Source: Opitutaceae bacterium
Lineage (GTDB): Bacteria; Verrucomicrobiota; Verrucomicrobiia; Opitutales; Opitutaceae
Assembly (NCBI GenBank): GCA_028284235.1
Contig: JANQSC010000013.1
Span: forward strand, 124,001 to 188,000
Direction of reading: 5' to 3'
Length of the DNA: 64,000 nt
Positions 35,361 through 43,965 of this stretch are shown piece after piece; position 1 is the first letter of the stretch, and the number at the start of each line of letters is the position of its first letter. A model generated the notes under the pieces. That model did not search any database. It saw nothing but the letters and a program-made list of their open reading frames with translations, and was not told where the DNA came from. Made by a program: the position numbers and the translations under genes.

Positions 35361-36974
35361 TCACTCTTTCCTAATTCCGCTCAATCGCAAGTCGCCGATC
35401 TTCTGCAGTTCAAACCCTTGGTATCCCGACCGCAGCACGACAATACTGTCGCCATGTACGAGCGGAAGAATCGGCAGATCCCGGCGCCACAAATCCAACG
35501 CGTCCCCGTAGAGCGACGCCCGCGCCGCCGAGTCCGTCTCCAACCGACCCGCAAGCAGCAGTCGATCCATTTCCTCACTCCGATAAAAACTATAGTTTGT
35601 TGCCGTCCCTTTCTCAGTCGCCCAACTGGCGAAAAACACGCTGAGAAAATTGTCCGTGTCCCCGTTGTCCCCAATCCAGCCGATTAAGCCCGCTTCAAAA
35701 TCCCCGTTGCGCAAATCGCTCAGGTGGGCTTTGAAGTCCTTTGAAACGACACGGGTCGGAATCCCCACCGCTTCCAACTGGCCTTTGATAAAGGTCGCCG
35801 TCGTAACCGGATCCGGGAGATACGGTCGCGGCGCGTTCAACACCTGCAATTCGAGCGGCGGCCCGAACCAGTCTGGGTTAGCCGCGACGATCGCTTTCGC
35901 CTTTTCCACATCGCGCGGAATCGCGTCCTCGGTTTCCGGATACCCTAGGAACCCCTTCGGAATCGGATAATTCGCCGCTCGGCCCGCTCCGTTCAACGCA
36001 ACGTTTGCCAGCGTCTCCCGATCAATTGCCAGCGCGATCGCCTCCCGCAACTCGCGATTGGCCATGCGCTCGCGCTCCAAGTTGAAGACGAGATAGCCCA
36101 CGTTCAATCCCGCTTCCTGAAACACATCGATGTCCGGGTCTTCCTTTAACGCGGCTAGCTCCGCCGGCTGCAATCCATCCATCCCCTGGATTTCCCCCGT
36201 CTTTAACTTGAGCAAACGCACCGTGTTGTCGGGCGAGACGGTCATGACGATGCGTTTCAGCGACGGCTTTTCGCCCCAATAGTCTTCGTTTCGATCCATG
36301 ACGATGGCCTGGTTCGGCCGCCAGTCGACGAAGCGAAACGGTCCGGTTCCCACCGGATGCCGCTGGAAGTTCGGACCGTGGGTTTCCAGCGCCGTCGGGC
36401 TGACGAGGAACGCGGGAAACACTGCCAGGGAGTTGAGCAACGACGCGTTTGGCTTGGAAAGCGTAAACACGAGCCCCATATCGCCATCGGCCTCGACTGA
36501 GACAATGTCCTGGTAGAGATACTTCCAATACGAAAACGACGCCTCCTTCAAATGCCCCGGATGATCGGGATCGATCTGCCGCTGAAAGGTAAAAAGCGCC
36601 GTTTCAGCGTTCAAAGGCGTCCCGTCGTGGAAACGCACGTCCGCTCGCAGCTGAAAACGATAAGTCAACCCGTCCTCGGAAATCGAATACGATTCCGCGA
36701 GCCAAGGTTCGATCTCCAAAGTGCCGCTCTTAAAACGGACCAGGCCCTCGCAGATTTGAGCCAGCGTGTTCCCCGACTCGCCATCGTCGATATCGGCGGG
36801 ATCCAGTTTTTGGGCGTCGCTGCCGCGGGCGAACACAAACACGTCGCTCGGAGCGCTCGAGTCGCCACTCGAGCACCCCGCGAGCGCTAGGAACGCTCCC
36901 AGCCCCGCCAGCAGTTTAAGAAAAATAGGACCTATACGTCCTATAAGACCTATAAGTCCAATCATGCCCATCAA
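35361..36974 (-). CDS. oppA: Peptide ABC transporter substrate-binding lipoprotein (SBP_bac_5)
   Basis: 537 residues. A lipoprotein signal ends at LALAGC (Cys about 34). Family features include the YRFQLRADVRFHDGTPLNAE segment, the PVGTGPFRFVDW loop and the NVGYLVFNLER motif, matching OppA/DppA. The N-terminus before the signal is made of a 9-bp DNA repeat (GLIGLIGRIGPI). The start codon overlaps the stop of the upstream 1156-residue gene (ATGA), so the two are coupled. It binds peptides in the periplasm for OppBCDF. Confidence 0.88.
   Translation of the reverse strand: MMGMIGLIGLIGRIGPIFLKLLAGLGAFLALAGCSSGDSSAPSDVFVFARGSDAQKLDPADIDDGESGNTLAQICEGLVRFKSGTLEIEPWLAESYSISEDGLTYRFQLRADVRFHDGTPLNAETALFTFQRQIDPDHPGHLKEASFSYWKYLYQDIVSVEADGDMGLVFTLSKPNASLLNSLAVFPAFLVSPTALETHGPNFQRHPVGTGPFRFVDWRPNQAIVMDRNEDYWGEKPSLKRIVMTVSPDNTVRLLKLKTGEIQGMDGLQPAELAALKEDPDIDVFQEAGLNVGYLVFNLERERMANRELREAIALAIDRETLANVALNGAGRAANYPIPKGFLGYPETEDAIPRDVEKAKAIVAANPDWFGPPLELQVLNAPRPYLPDPVTTATFIKGQLEAVGIPTRVVSKDFKAHLSDLRNGDFEAGLIGWIGDNGDTDNFLSVFFASWATEKGTATNYSFYRSEEMDRLLLAGRLETDSAARASLYGDALDLWRRDLPILPLVHGDSIVVLRSGYQGFELQKIGDLRLSGIRKE
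36926..36960 (-). repeat. 9-bp tandem repeat inside the oppA signal sequence
   Basis: Read on the minus strand: GGACTTATA, GGTCTTATA, GGACGTATA, GGTCCTATT in tandem, encoding Gly-Leu/Arg/Pro-Ile triplets. Because the unit is nine bases, copy-number change would keep the frame and only lengthen or shorten the signal peptide. Confidence 0.7.
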
Positions 36975-39900
36975 CGAAACAAGTTGGGATCCACTCCGAG
37001 ACAGCCGTTCAGTTTTTCGCGATAATCCGCCGAGCGGAAGGTCTCTAGCCGGCGGGCAATGCGGCGATGCAAACCGGCCTCGTCGATACGCTCGCCCATC
37101 CCCGCGTTAATGTCGCGGTCGAGGAAACTGTCCAGATACTTCTCGTGTCGCTCCCAAAGCTGGATGTCCACTTTTTGCTTCGTATCCAGACGCTCCTTAT
37201 ACCAGTCGCTCGCAAGCAGCGACTTCAAGGTAAACAGCTTGCGGAACTCCGGATCCCGGTAGCCCATTCCCTCGTATTCGCCGTGGGCCATTACGTGCAG
37301 AAGCGCTTTCATCGGCGGGCACGCCGCTTCGATTGAGCCATCTTCAAAGTAGTTCAACGCGACGCGACGCTGCGTCTCGACGATGTTCTTCACGCCATCG
37401 GCAAATACTTCCAGGTCCTGCAGTTCAGGCTTCAAAATCGACTCGGGGAACACGGAACGCGGATTGGAAAAGATCCTTCCGCCAAATTCCTGAATGAACT
37501 CGCCCGTAATGCGATAGCCGAGACGCGACGCCTCCACATTTTCGCCTTCGTGTTCGAAGTCGTCGCAGTGCTCGAGGTAGCCGTTCTCGATCAGATAGGA
37601 CGCTTTGCGCTCGTCCGGCCGCATGCGGCACCACAACTCTGGAATCAGCAAACTGATGTCATGGTCGCAACGGAACTTCGGCCCAATGCACCCTGCCGAT
37701 GACGTAAACGCCTCGTATCCTGTTACCAAATACGATACCAACGCGTTGTTCAGGTCGACTATCGGCAACAGCATATTGAACGGCCCCTTGGTCAAGGCGC
37801 CTTCCGAGCCAGCGCCGGTCGTCGATGGCGATTTCCCCGTCAAACTTGCGGTGAAGTCCATCATCAATTCCGGCAGTTCCTGATAGTGGATCGGATTGTA
37901 GACTGCGAGAGCGCGAATGCCTTCGGAGGGCGGGTTGTTACGCCGGCCGGGCAAAACAGCGTTAACCGGAAACGGCGGGGTTTCGCCTTTGCCGATACGG
38001 CGATAGAGACGGGCCCCGACATTGGCGATGTAGGTCGAGCGACGATCCTCCATGTCGAGACGGTTCTGCAAGTAGCGCGGGTTCTTCGAGGGCTTGCCCT
38101 CCCAAATGCGCGGCTCCGAAGACGAGACCGCGAAATCCGGAGACTCAGCTCGATTGAATTCGCGGAGGACGCGCTGCATCGGCTCTGTGAAGTTGCCGAA
38201 GCGAATTGCGTCCTTTTCGATCTCCTGTATCTGCTCGCGCGTCATCGGTTCGTAGTTCGAGAAAAACAATCCCTTGCGCGAAAAGTCTTTCTCCGTGGTC
38301 TTGTCATAACCGCGATGAATGGCTTCGTCCGGGCGCTGGAACAAGCGGTACTCGCAGTTGAGAATGAACTTAAGCGACTTGTCCGTCTCCACTCCTTTGT
38401 CCAGCCCCTTGAGCAAAGAAGCCGGCACTACCACCGACGCGGATATGTCGTCCTCGGTTTGGATCTTCGACGCTGGAAAAAAGTCCTTGCGGAGACTGAA
38501 TACGCGCCATGAGCCATCCTCCTCGAAGCCGACGCGCAGGTACTGGCTGATCAACTTCTGATCTCGGTACTTCAGCTCGTTGCCAGGCTTGCCGTTGACC
38601 ACGTCCACGCTGAACCGGTCGCGCCAGTCGTCACCCCAGTCCTCCTTGTAGAATCGCTTTACCACCAGAACAATGTCGATGACGTATCCAGGAATCGACT
38701 TCAGCCAAGCGTTGTACTCGTCGCTGTAGGATGGCGACGTGGAAAGCAGCTTGATCACCGATCCCAGCGAACGATCGCTGCCGAGAATGGAGCGTCCTTT
38801 CTCTCGATTGAGGGACGCATCCTTGAAACGCGAGCCGTACTCCTTGTTGACGACCTCCTCCACCAAATCAAAGTCTTTCTTGATGTCCGCCGTGAAGACG
38901 GGTCCCGCCACGATCGCGTCCGCGAGCGACTTGGAAATTTCCGATTTCCCCCCGCCCGACACGGTACAAGGCTTGTGGCAATAGGTGCTCACCGCTCTCG
39001 TGCCGATCAAGCGCCAGCGACGCCCCACCATGGGGCGCACCATCTCGACCTTGTAGCCCGACGGTAGGATGTAAGTCACGTCCGGCTGCAACTGGAGATT
39101 CTTCGAGCTGCCGTCTTTTTCCCACTCGATTTTCTGGTCATGCAATGTAAACCGCGACTTGCGCGGGATGTAAATGATATCCGGATACGTCTTGTCGACC
39201 GCGTACCCGTCTTTGTGCACTTCGATTTCATCGCCCAAGGCGGCCACCGTTTCGTCGAAGGTGTGGTCCACCCCTTGAATGTACTCGCTCAGTCGGAATT
39301 CTTCGCCCAAGTCGTAGCTGGCGAAGGAGATCGCTCCGCCGGCGTGCTCTTCCTCCACGTTTCCGAGGAGGTTGGCCGCGTAGGAAATCTGGGTTTTCAC
39401 TTCCTTCTTGCAGTAACCGTAGTAGTTGTCGGCGATGAGCGTCACCACCACGCCACTACTGTCGCGCGAGGTTACTTTGAAGGCGCCGCCGTCGTTGTAG
39501 CGTTCGTCTTCGGATTCCCAGCACATGCCGTCGCGCTTCTGTCGATCGGTGGCCTCGCTCACATGCGGCAAGCCGAGCTCTTTTTTGGTAAAGGTGATCA
39601 AGTGCGGGGCGAGAATGACGCAGCCGGTGTGGCCCGACCAGCGCTTCACGTCGAGTCCGCTGTCGTTTTCGGAAAGATAGGGATCGCCCGCGTTGCCGAA
39701 GATGCTCTCCACGAAGTCGAGGTTGCTGCAGAGATTGCCCGGGGCGAAGAAGCGCACTTCGAGGCGTTTTTCCTCCGTGACGCCTTCAACGGCCGGCTGC
39801 ACGATTGGACGCAGCATCAACGAAACGAAAACCCGGGCCTTTTCTTCCTGCGTCGAAGTGAAGGGCAGCTCCAGGAGCTCGTCCGGCGGATTGAGGGCTT

Positions 39901-40441
39901 TTTCAAGCAACTTGGCGAATACGGGGAGCGGAACCGCTTTCTTGTCGGCAGGAATCGGCAGGCCGCCTTCGGCAACGTGGAAGACGCCTTTCGTCGTGCG
40001 GCGGTCGCTGGCAGGGTTGTTAAGCACGCCTTGGGCCACGCGGAAACTGCTGACGATATTCGATTTGAAGGAGTCCTCGTCCGGCGGCAGCGACAAGGCC
40101 CGGGCCAAGCCGTGGCGTTCCAAAATGAGCGAGTTGGTCGGGACCCACTTGCGGTCCTCCACGTCGAGTCCTTTGAAAAGTCGCTCGATGTAGTCCTGGA
40201 TTCGCTGGTCCACCGGGCACAGGTGCTCGCGGAGGAGACGGTTTTTCTCGGCGACGCTTTGCAAGAGGGAGCTGCCCATCTGCAGGAACGGGTAGTCTTT
40301 TTCGTCCCCGAAGATCGGGTAGCCCTTGGAGCGGAGTTTGAGATTCAGATACTCAATCAACGCCTTCTCGTCGTAGCTATTTTCGCCGGTTTCCAGGTCG
40401 AAACCGATGCGTGTCTTCAAATTGTTCCAGTCGTTGTTCAT
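36971..40441 (-). CDS. Probable PPi-type phosphoenolpyruvate carboxykinase
   Basis: 1156 residues, soluble, no signal peptide. I recognise it from memory as the large bacterial/entamoebid PPi-dependent PEP carboxykinase family (about 1130-1160 residues), which interconverts oxaloacetate + PPi and PEP + CO2 + Pi. Supporting features are its size and a central segment YCHKPCTVSGGGKSEISKS (about 500-520), a glycine-rich anion-binding loop. It is followed by AGPVFTADIKKDFD with acidic, possibly metal-binding residues. ATP- and GTP-PEPCK P-loop motifs are absent. Its stop overlaps the start of oppA, and it lies between oppF and oppA, which is odd for a central-metabolism enzyme. The identification rests on recall. 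Confidence 0.6.
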   Translation of the reverse strand: MNNDWNNLKTRIGFDLETGENSYDEKALIEYLNLKLRSKGYPIFGDEKDYPFLQMGSSLLQSVAEKNRLLREHLCPVDQRIQDYIERLFKGLDVEDRKWVPTNSLILERHGLARALSLPPDEDSFKSNIVSSFRVAQGVLNNPASDRRTTKGVFHVAEGGLPIPADKKAVPLPVFAKLLEKALNPPDELLELPFTSTQEEKARVFVSLMLRPIVQPAVEGVTEEKRLEVRFFAPGNLCSNLDFVESIFGNAGDPYLSENDSGLDVKRWSGHTGCVILAPHLITFTKKELGLPHVSEATDRQKRDGMCWESEDERYNDGGAFKVTSRDSSGVVVTLIADNYYGYCKKEVKTQISYAANLLGNVEEEHAGGAISFASYDLGEEFRLSEYIQGVDHTFDETVAALGDEIEVHKDGYAVDKTYPDIIYIPRKSRFTLHDQKIEWEKDGSSKNLQLQPDVTYILPSGYKVEMVRPMVGRRWRLIGTRAVSTYCHKPCTVSGGGKSEISKSLADAIVAGPVFTADIKKDFDLVEEVVNKEYGSRFKDASLNREKGRSILGSDRSLGSVIKLLSTSPSYSDEYNAWLKSIPGYVIDIVLVVKRFYKEDWGDDWRDRFSVDVVNGKPGNELKYRDQKLISQYLRVGFEEDGSWRVFSLRKDFFPASKIQTEDDISASVVVPASLLKGLDKGVETDKSLKFILNCEYRLFQRPDEAIHRGYDKTTEKDFSRKGLFFSNYEPMTREQIQEIEKDAIRFGNFTEPMQRVLREFNRAESPDFAVSSSEPRIWEGKPSKNPRYLQNRLDMEDRRSTYIANVGARLYRRIGKGETPPFPVNAVLPGRRNNPPSEGIRALAVYNPIHYQELPELMMDFTASLTGKSPSTTGAGSEGALTKGPFNMLLPIVDLNNALVSYLVTGYEAFTSSAGCIGPKFRCDHDISLLIPELWCRMRPDERKASYLIENGYLEHCDDFEHEGENVEASRLGYRITGEFIQEFGGRIFSNPRSVFPESILKPELQDLEVFADGVKNIVETQRRVALNYFEDGSIEAACPPMKALLHVMAHGEYEGMGYRDPEFRKLFTLKSLLASDWYKERLDTKQKVDIQLWERHEKYLDSFLDRDINAGMGERIDEAGLHRRIARRLETFRSADYREKLNGCLGVDPNLFR

Positions 40442-40568
40442 AGAAGCGTAAGTGTCAGTCAGTGGGTAGGGAGCGTACAGAATAACGCGTTAATCCCTGC
40501 TCCCTTCAAGCTAGAACCATACCGAGTCGGATTTTCCACCCGATTGGCGCAAAATTGAGCGTATCGGC

Positions 40569-40583
40569 CCGGGCAACGCCCGG
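40569..40583 (-). terminator. Short GC hairpin after oppF
   Basis: CCGGGC-AAC-GCCCGG, 9 bp downstream of the oppF stop on the minus strand. Only a distant short T run follows, so termination would be weak or partial. The downstream PEPCK-like gene starts about 130 bp further. Confidence 0.35.
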
Positions 40584-40591
40584 AACCCAAC

Positions 40592-41425
40592 TCACCCCGC
40601 CCCAACAATCGTCGGCATTTTCGGCACGGCGTCGAGCAGGCGCTGCGTGTAGGGATGCTGCGGGGAGCGATACAAGTCGTCCGTCGGGCCCTGCTCGACG
40701 ATTTCGCCTTTCTCCATCACCAGGGCTTCGTCGCAGATGTGCTCAACGACCGCAAGGTCGTGGGCGATAAAGAGATAGGTAATCCCCAGTTCGTCTTGAA
40801 TGTCCTGCAACAAATTCACAATCTGAGCCTGGACGCTGACGTCGAGGGCGCTGACGCATTCGTCGCAGATGATGAATTCCGGGTTGGAGCTGAGGGCCCG
40901 GGCGATGCAAATCCGCTGTCGCTGGCCGCCGCTGAACTGGTGCGGGTAGCGATTCATGGAATCCGCTGGCAGCCCCACCTTCTGGAGCAAGTCGGCCACG
41001 CGGACCTTGCGGTCCGCCTTGCTCATCTCCGGGGCGTGTACGACGAGCGGCTCCGCCACGATCGAGGCGATCGTCAGGCGCGGGTTCATGGACGCGTAGG
41101 GATCCTGGAAAATCGTCTGAATCCGCTTCCGGTAAGGCATAAACTCCGAGTCGCTCAACGCGGAAATTTCCTTCCCATCGTAGTGAATCGAACCACCTCC
41201 CATCGGCGCCAATCGCAAGATCGCTTTCCCAATCGTGCTCTTTCCGCTTCCGCTCTCGCCAACCAGCCCCATCGTCGTGCCCCGCTTCACCTGAAACGAA
41301 ACCCCCTTCACCGCGTGCACAAACTCGGTGCGTTTCAACAACGCCCCCCGCTGAGCCGTGTAAGTCACGCTCAAATCAATCGCCTCAAGCAACACCCCGT
41401 CCTCACGATCCATTTCACTCTTCAC
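40592..41425 (-). CDS. oppF: Peptide ABC transporter ATP-binding protein (OppF/DppF)
   Basis: 277 residues. Walker A is GESGSGKST, the signature is FSGGQRQRICIARAL, and Walker B is FIICDECVSALDVS. The C-terminal oligopeptide-type extension ends HPYTQRLLDAVP. The segment YTAQRGALLKRTEFVHAV is typical of OppF. It is 10 bp after oppD, in the same operon. Confidence 0.92.
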   Translation of the reverse strand: MKSEMDREDGVLLEAIDLSVTYTAQRGALLKRTEFVHAVKGVSFQVKRGTTMGLVGESGSGKSTIGKAILRLAPMGGGSIHYDGKEISALSDSEFMPYRKRIQTIFQDPYASMNPRLTIASIVAEPLVVHAPEMSKADRKVRVADLLQKVGLPADSMNRYPHQFSGGQRQRICIARALSSNPEFIICDECVSALDVSVQAQIVNLLQDIQDELGITYLFIAHDLAVVEHICDEALVMEKGEIVEQGPTDDLYRSPQHPYTQRLLDAVPKMPTIVGAG

Positions 41426-41435
41426 TCTTCACTCC

Positions 41436-42266
41436 TCACTCTTCTAATAGGGCGTAGTCCACCACCGGCAATCGTTCCCGCTTCGCCCCCATTTTTGGGA
41501 TACACTTGATGAGGGCCTGCGTGTAGGGGTGCTGTGGATTCGCCAAGATCGTCTCAGCCGGCCCCGCCTCGACGATTTTGCCGCGAAACATGACCGCCAC
41601 GTCGTCCGCGAATTCGTCCACGATGCCGAAATTGTGGGTGATGAGGATGATCGACATGTTCAACCGCTCGCGCAAGTCCCGCAGCAAATTGATGATCTGG
41701 GCCTCGATCGTCACGTCCAAAGCGGTCGTCGGCTCGTCCGCAACCAGGATCCGCGGTTGGCAGGCCAGGGCGATGGCGATCATGACCCGCTGCTTCATAC
41801 CTCCGCTCATCTGGTGCGGGTAGTCCTTGGCTCGGTTCTCGGGATCGCGAATGCCCACTTGATCGAGCAAGTTCACGACCTCCTTCTCCACGTCCTCCAC
41901 GTCGTCCCGGTGGTACTGGATGGCCTCCGCGATTTGGTTGCCGACGGTGTAGTACGGATTTAAGGACGTGGACGGCTCCTGGAAGATGTAGGCGATCTGC
42001 TTGCCGCGAACTTGCCGTCGCTCTTTGGGCGACAAGTTGAACAAGTCCTTCCCGTCGAGCCGGGCTTTGCCGGAAACCTGGCAGAGCGGCGGAGGCGGGA
42101 GGAGACGGGTCAGCGACATGCACGTAACGCTCTTGCCACTGCCGCTCTCGCCTACGATGGCCAAGGTCTTGCCCGCATCCAATTGGAAGGAGACGCCCTT
42201 CACCGCTTCGTTCACCCCGTCGCGGGAATGGAAGGACACCTTGAGATCTTCGACGTCTAAGAGCAT
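41436..42266 (-). CDS. oppD: Peptide ABC transporter ATP-binding protein (OppD/DppD)
   Basis: 276 residues from the ATG at 42266 (MLLDVEDLKVSF); a longer frame to 42323 adds nothing recognisable. Walker A GESGSGKSV, signature MSGGMKQRVMIAIAL and Walker B ILVADEPTTALDVT are present, plus the C-terminal HPYTQALIKCIP motif of OppD-type ATPases. First gene of the opp operon. Confidence 0.92.
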   Translation of the reverse strand: MLLDVEDLKVSFHSRDGVNEAVKGVSFQLDAGKTLAIVGESGSGKSVTCMSLTRLLPPPPLCQVSGKARLDGKDLFNLSPKERRQVRGKQIAYIFQEPSTSLNPYYTVGNQIAEAIQYHRDDVEDVEKEVVNLLDQVGIRDPENRAKDYPHQMSGGMKQRVMIAIALACQPRILVADEPTTALDVTIEAQIINLLRDLRERLNMSIILITHNFGIVDEFADDVAVMFRGKIVEAGPAETILANPQHPYTQALIKCIPKMGAKRERLPVVDYALLEE

Positions 42267-42497
42267 AGAGATGCCGAAACTGTGCCGAATTTCCACAATC
42301 CGCCAAGTGCAAAACGAGTCCATTCGTACATGAGCAATTTAGAGAACACTCTAAATTACTCATGAGTATTCTAGGGTCCGGCAGACAATTCTCTACATTC
42401 CACCCAAGACCAAGAACCCAGAACCAAAAACCCCACCCCTTTTTTCTTGCCCGGTTCGTCGAATTCCTGTTCGTTCCCCCACCTTCATTGACTGATC

Positions 42498-42582
42498 GCT
42501 CAGGTGGTGAAATTGGTAGACACGCTGTCTTCAGGCGGCAGTGCCGCAAGGCATGGGGGTTCGAGTCCCCCCCTGAGCACCA
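42498..42582 (+). tRNA. tRNA-Leu(CAG)
   Basis: 85 nt with encoded CCA. The acceptor stem GCTCAGG (42498-42504) pairs with CCTGAGC (42572-42578). The D-loop is TGAAATTGGTAGAC, the anticodon loop CTTCAGG has anticodon CAG at 42532-42534, the long variable arm is TGCCGCAAGGCA, and the T-arm GGGGGTTCGAGTCCCCC is intact. The 3' 25 bases recur at 61924-61947, so it is the attachment site of an island. Confidence 0.96.
42558..42582 (+). repeat. attL: 3' end of tRNA-Leu
   Basis: The 25 bases from the T-arm to the CCA end (GGTTCGAG...GAGCACCA) are repeated in the same orientation at 61924-61947, differing only by one C in the C-run. tRNA 3' ends are the usual target of tyrosine integrases. Confidence 0.75.
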
Positions 42583-42697
42583 AATGACCCTCCGTGCCAG
42601 TACCTGCCAATTCGGGGCTATCCGTTTCGCAATCAAGAGGTTGCGATGGCTCAAAAGGCTCTTTGACCGCGTCAGGAAAAGACGCTAAATGACCCTG

Positions 42698-42734
42698 AAA
42701 GTCTGATCTTTGTGAGTCTATTTGCGCGCGCTCG
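42698..42734 (+). repeat. 37-bp direct repeat near island left end
   Basis: Begins AAAGTCTGATCTTTGTGAGT. It matches 61830-61866 at 31 of 37 positions in the same orientation. It lies 115 bp inside attL. Function unknown. Confidence 0.6.
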
Positions 42735-42789
42735 GGTTCGGCGTTATCCTCCTGTATTGTGGCTACTGTCTATAGGTCAGTGTAGCAGT

Positions 42790-43190
42790 CTACCTCCCAA
42801 GAAGACGATCGATCTTTGAGCGTGCTTCCATCCCCGATTTTTGAGACATTCGGTAAGCGATGTAATACTTGTTGACGTTCCCAACGTAGCGGACGGTTTC
42901 GCGGGCCGCAATGTACTCGACATTGTTAAACCAAACGTTCGGATTCAGTCCTTGAGCAGCTGCTCTCTTCCGCCACTGATCGACTCTCCCAGGACCGGCG
43001 TTATAGGAAGCTAATGCAAAATCAAACTGCGTTGCTTCATCCATTGCAGATCGTGAATCGAGCCGCTTCACTATTTCCGCCATATAGAGCGCGCCAGCGT
43101 GAATATTCTGCTCTGGATCGTAAGGATCCAATTCCATGTCTGCCGCGGTGCTTGGCAGCAACTGCATAATGCCTACCGCGCCCGCCCACC
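42790..43190 (-). pseudogene. C-terminal remnant of a lytic murein transglycosylase (MltF type)
   Basis: From the GAVGIMQLLPSTA motif onward the frame matches the second half of an SLT domain (NIHAGALYMAEIVKRL, FALASYNAGPGRVDQW, ETVRYVGNV), ending normally at 42790. The part carrying the catalytic Glu is missing: upstream of about 43190 the same frame reads the antisense-like third frame of the thuA gene. The gene was therefore cut at its 5' side by the rearrangement that brought in thuA. Confidence 0.8.
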
Positions 43191-43928
43191 AGCCGAGCGG
43201 ATACCATCGACCACCCCTGAACCGGCGGCCCATTGGGCACCGCGCAGGAGCAGGGCCTGGAATCCGGCGTTTTGCATATTTTCTGCTCCATGTCCTAGCA
43301 ACAGGGTGAAACAGCGGCCTTCGCCGAACCGACCTGCCAAAGCGCTGGGTTCCCAGTTTTTCGTTAGGTTCGAATAAGCTTCCGTCAGTATCGTGGCGTC
43401 GGGGTGTACACCCGCGCGATGCCATAACTCATCGTTTGTTCTAAAACCTTCCAACCCCTCTGTTATAGGGTGAACGGCTTCGGTCGTCCTAACCTCGAAC
43501 TCATGCAGCGGGCCATGGCCGGTCTGTCCCGTTTTCCAAGTCGCCAGGCATATTTTCTGATAATCATCCCAGTCGGGAAAGGACGCGGATCCGGCATGCA
43601 CTACCACATGCCCGCCGCCGTTGCGCACGAAATCCACATAAGCGGTCTTCAGAGCGACCGACCATGCTGCGGGTTTCTCTTTTCCAAAAGCGTTCCAGTT
43701 GCTCAAAAGCAGGTCGTAGTTCGCGAGCGCCGCCGCGGTAAGTTGCTCAGGCTCCGTCACTACATCCACCTTGAACGCGCCGCTCTGCTCCAGAATCCAT
43801 TCGAGAACCGGATTGGTGTTCATCCACTTGTGATTGTTGCTACCCGTCAGGATAACAACACTCATTTTTTCGGCGTGGATCATGAGGACCGACGTTTGAA
43901 CGATCAGCAGTAATAAGATTCTTTTCAC
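43173..43928 (-). CDS. ThuA-domain protein, exported, with aberrant C-terminus
   Basis: 251 residues, signal peptide about 1-19. ThuA domain features: VVILTGSNNHKW, YDLLLSNWNAFGKEKP, GGGHVVVHAGSASFPDW, NDELWHRAGVHPDATIL and FTLLLGHGAENMQNAGF. The family has a glutamine-amidotransferase-like fold and commonly sits with sugar isomerase and Gfo/Idh genes, as here. The last residues (VVDGIRSAGGRAR) come from DNA of the broken transglycosylase, so the natural C-terminus has been replaced. Confidence 0.82.
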   Translation of the reverse strand: MKRILLLLIVQTSVLMIHAEKMSVVILTGSNNHKWMNTNPVLEWILEQSGAFKVDVVTEPEQLTAAALANYDLLLSNWNAFGKEKPAAWSVALKTAYVDFVRNGGGHVVVHAGSASFPDWDDYQKICLATWKTGQTGHGPLHEFEVRTTEAVHPITEGLEGFRTNDELWHRAGVHPDATILTEAYSNLTKNWEPSALAGRFGEGRCFTLLLGHGAENMQNAGFQALLLRGAQWAAGSGVVDGIRSAGGRAR

Positions 43929-43965
43929 TATTAAAAGCTCCTGGCCAAACAGAGATTAGGATTGC

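Noticed and set aside
39140-40558. 472-codon plus-strand frame opposite the PEPCK-like gene
   Set aside because: It is a shadow of a GC-rich gene on the other strand; no domain or plausible start.
42583-42697. Integrase remnant directly after tRNA-Leu
   Set aside because: Translation in all frames gives no integrase motif; the segment is too short.
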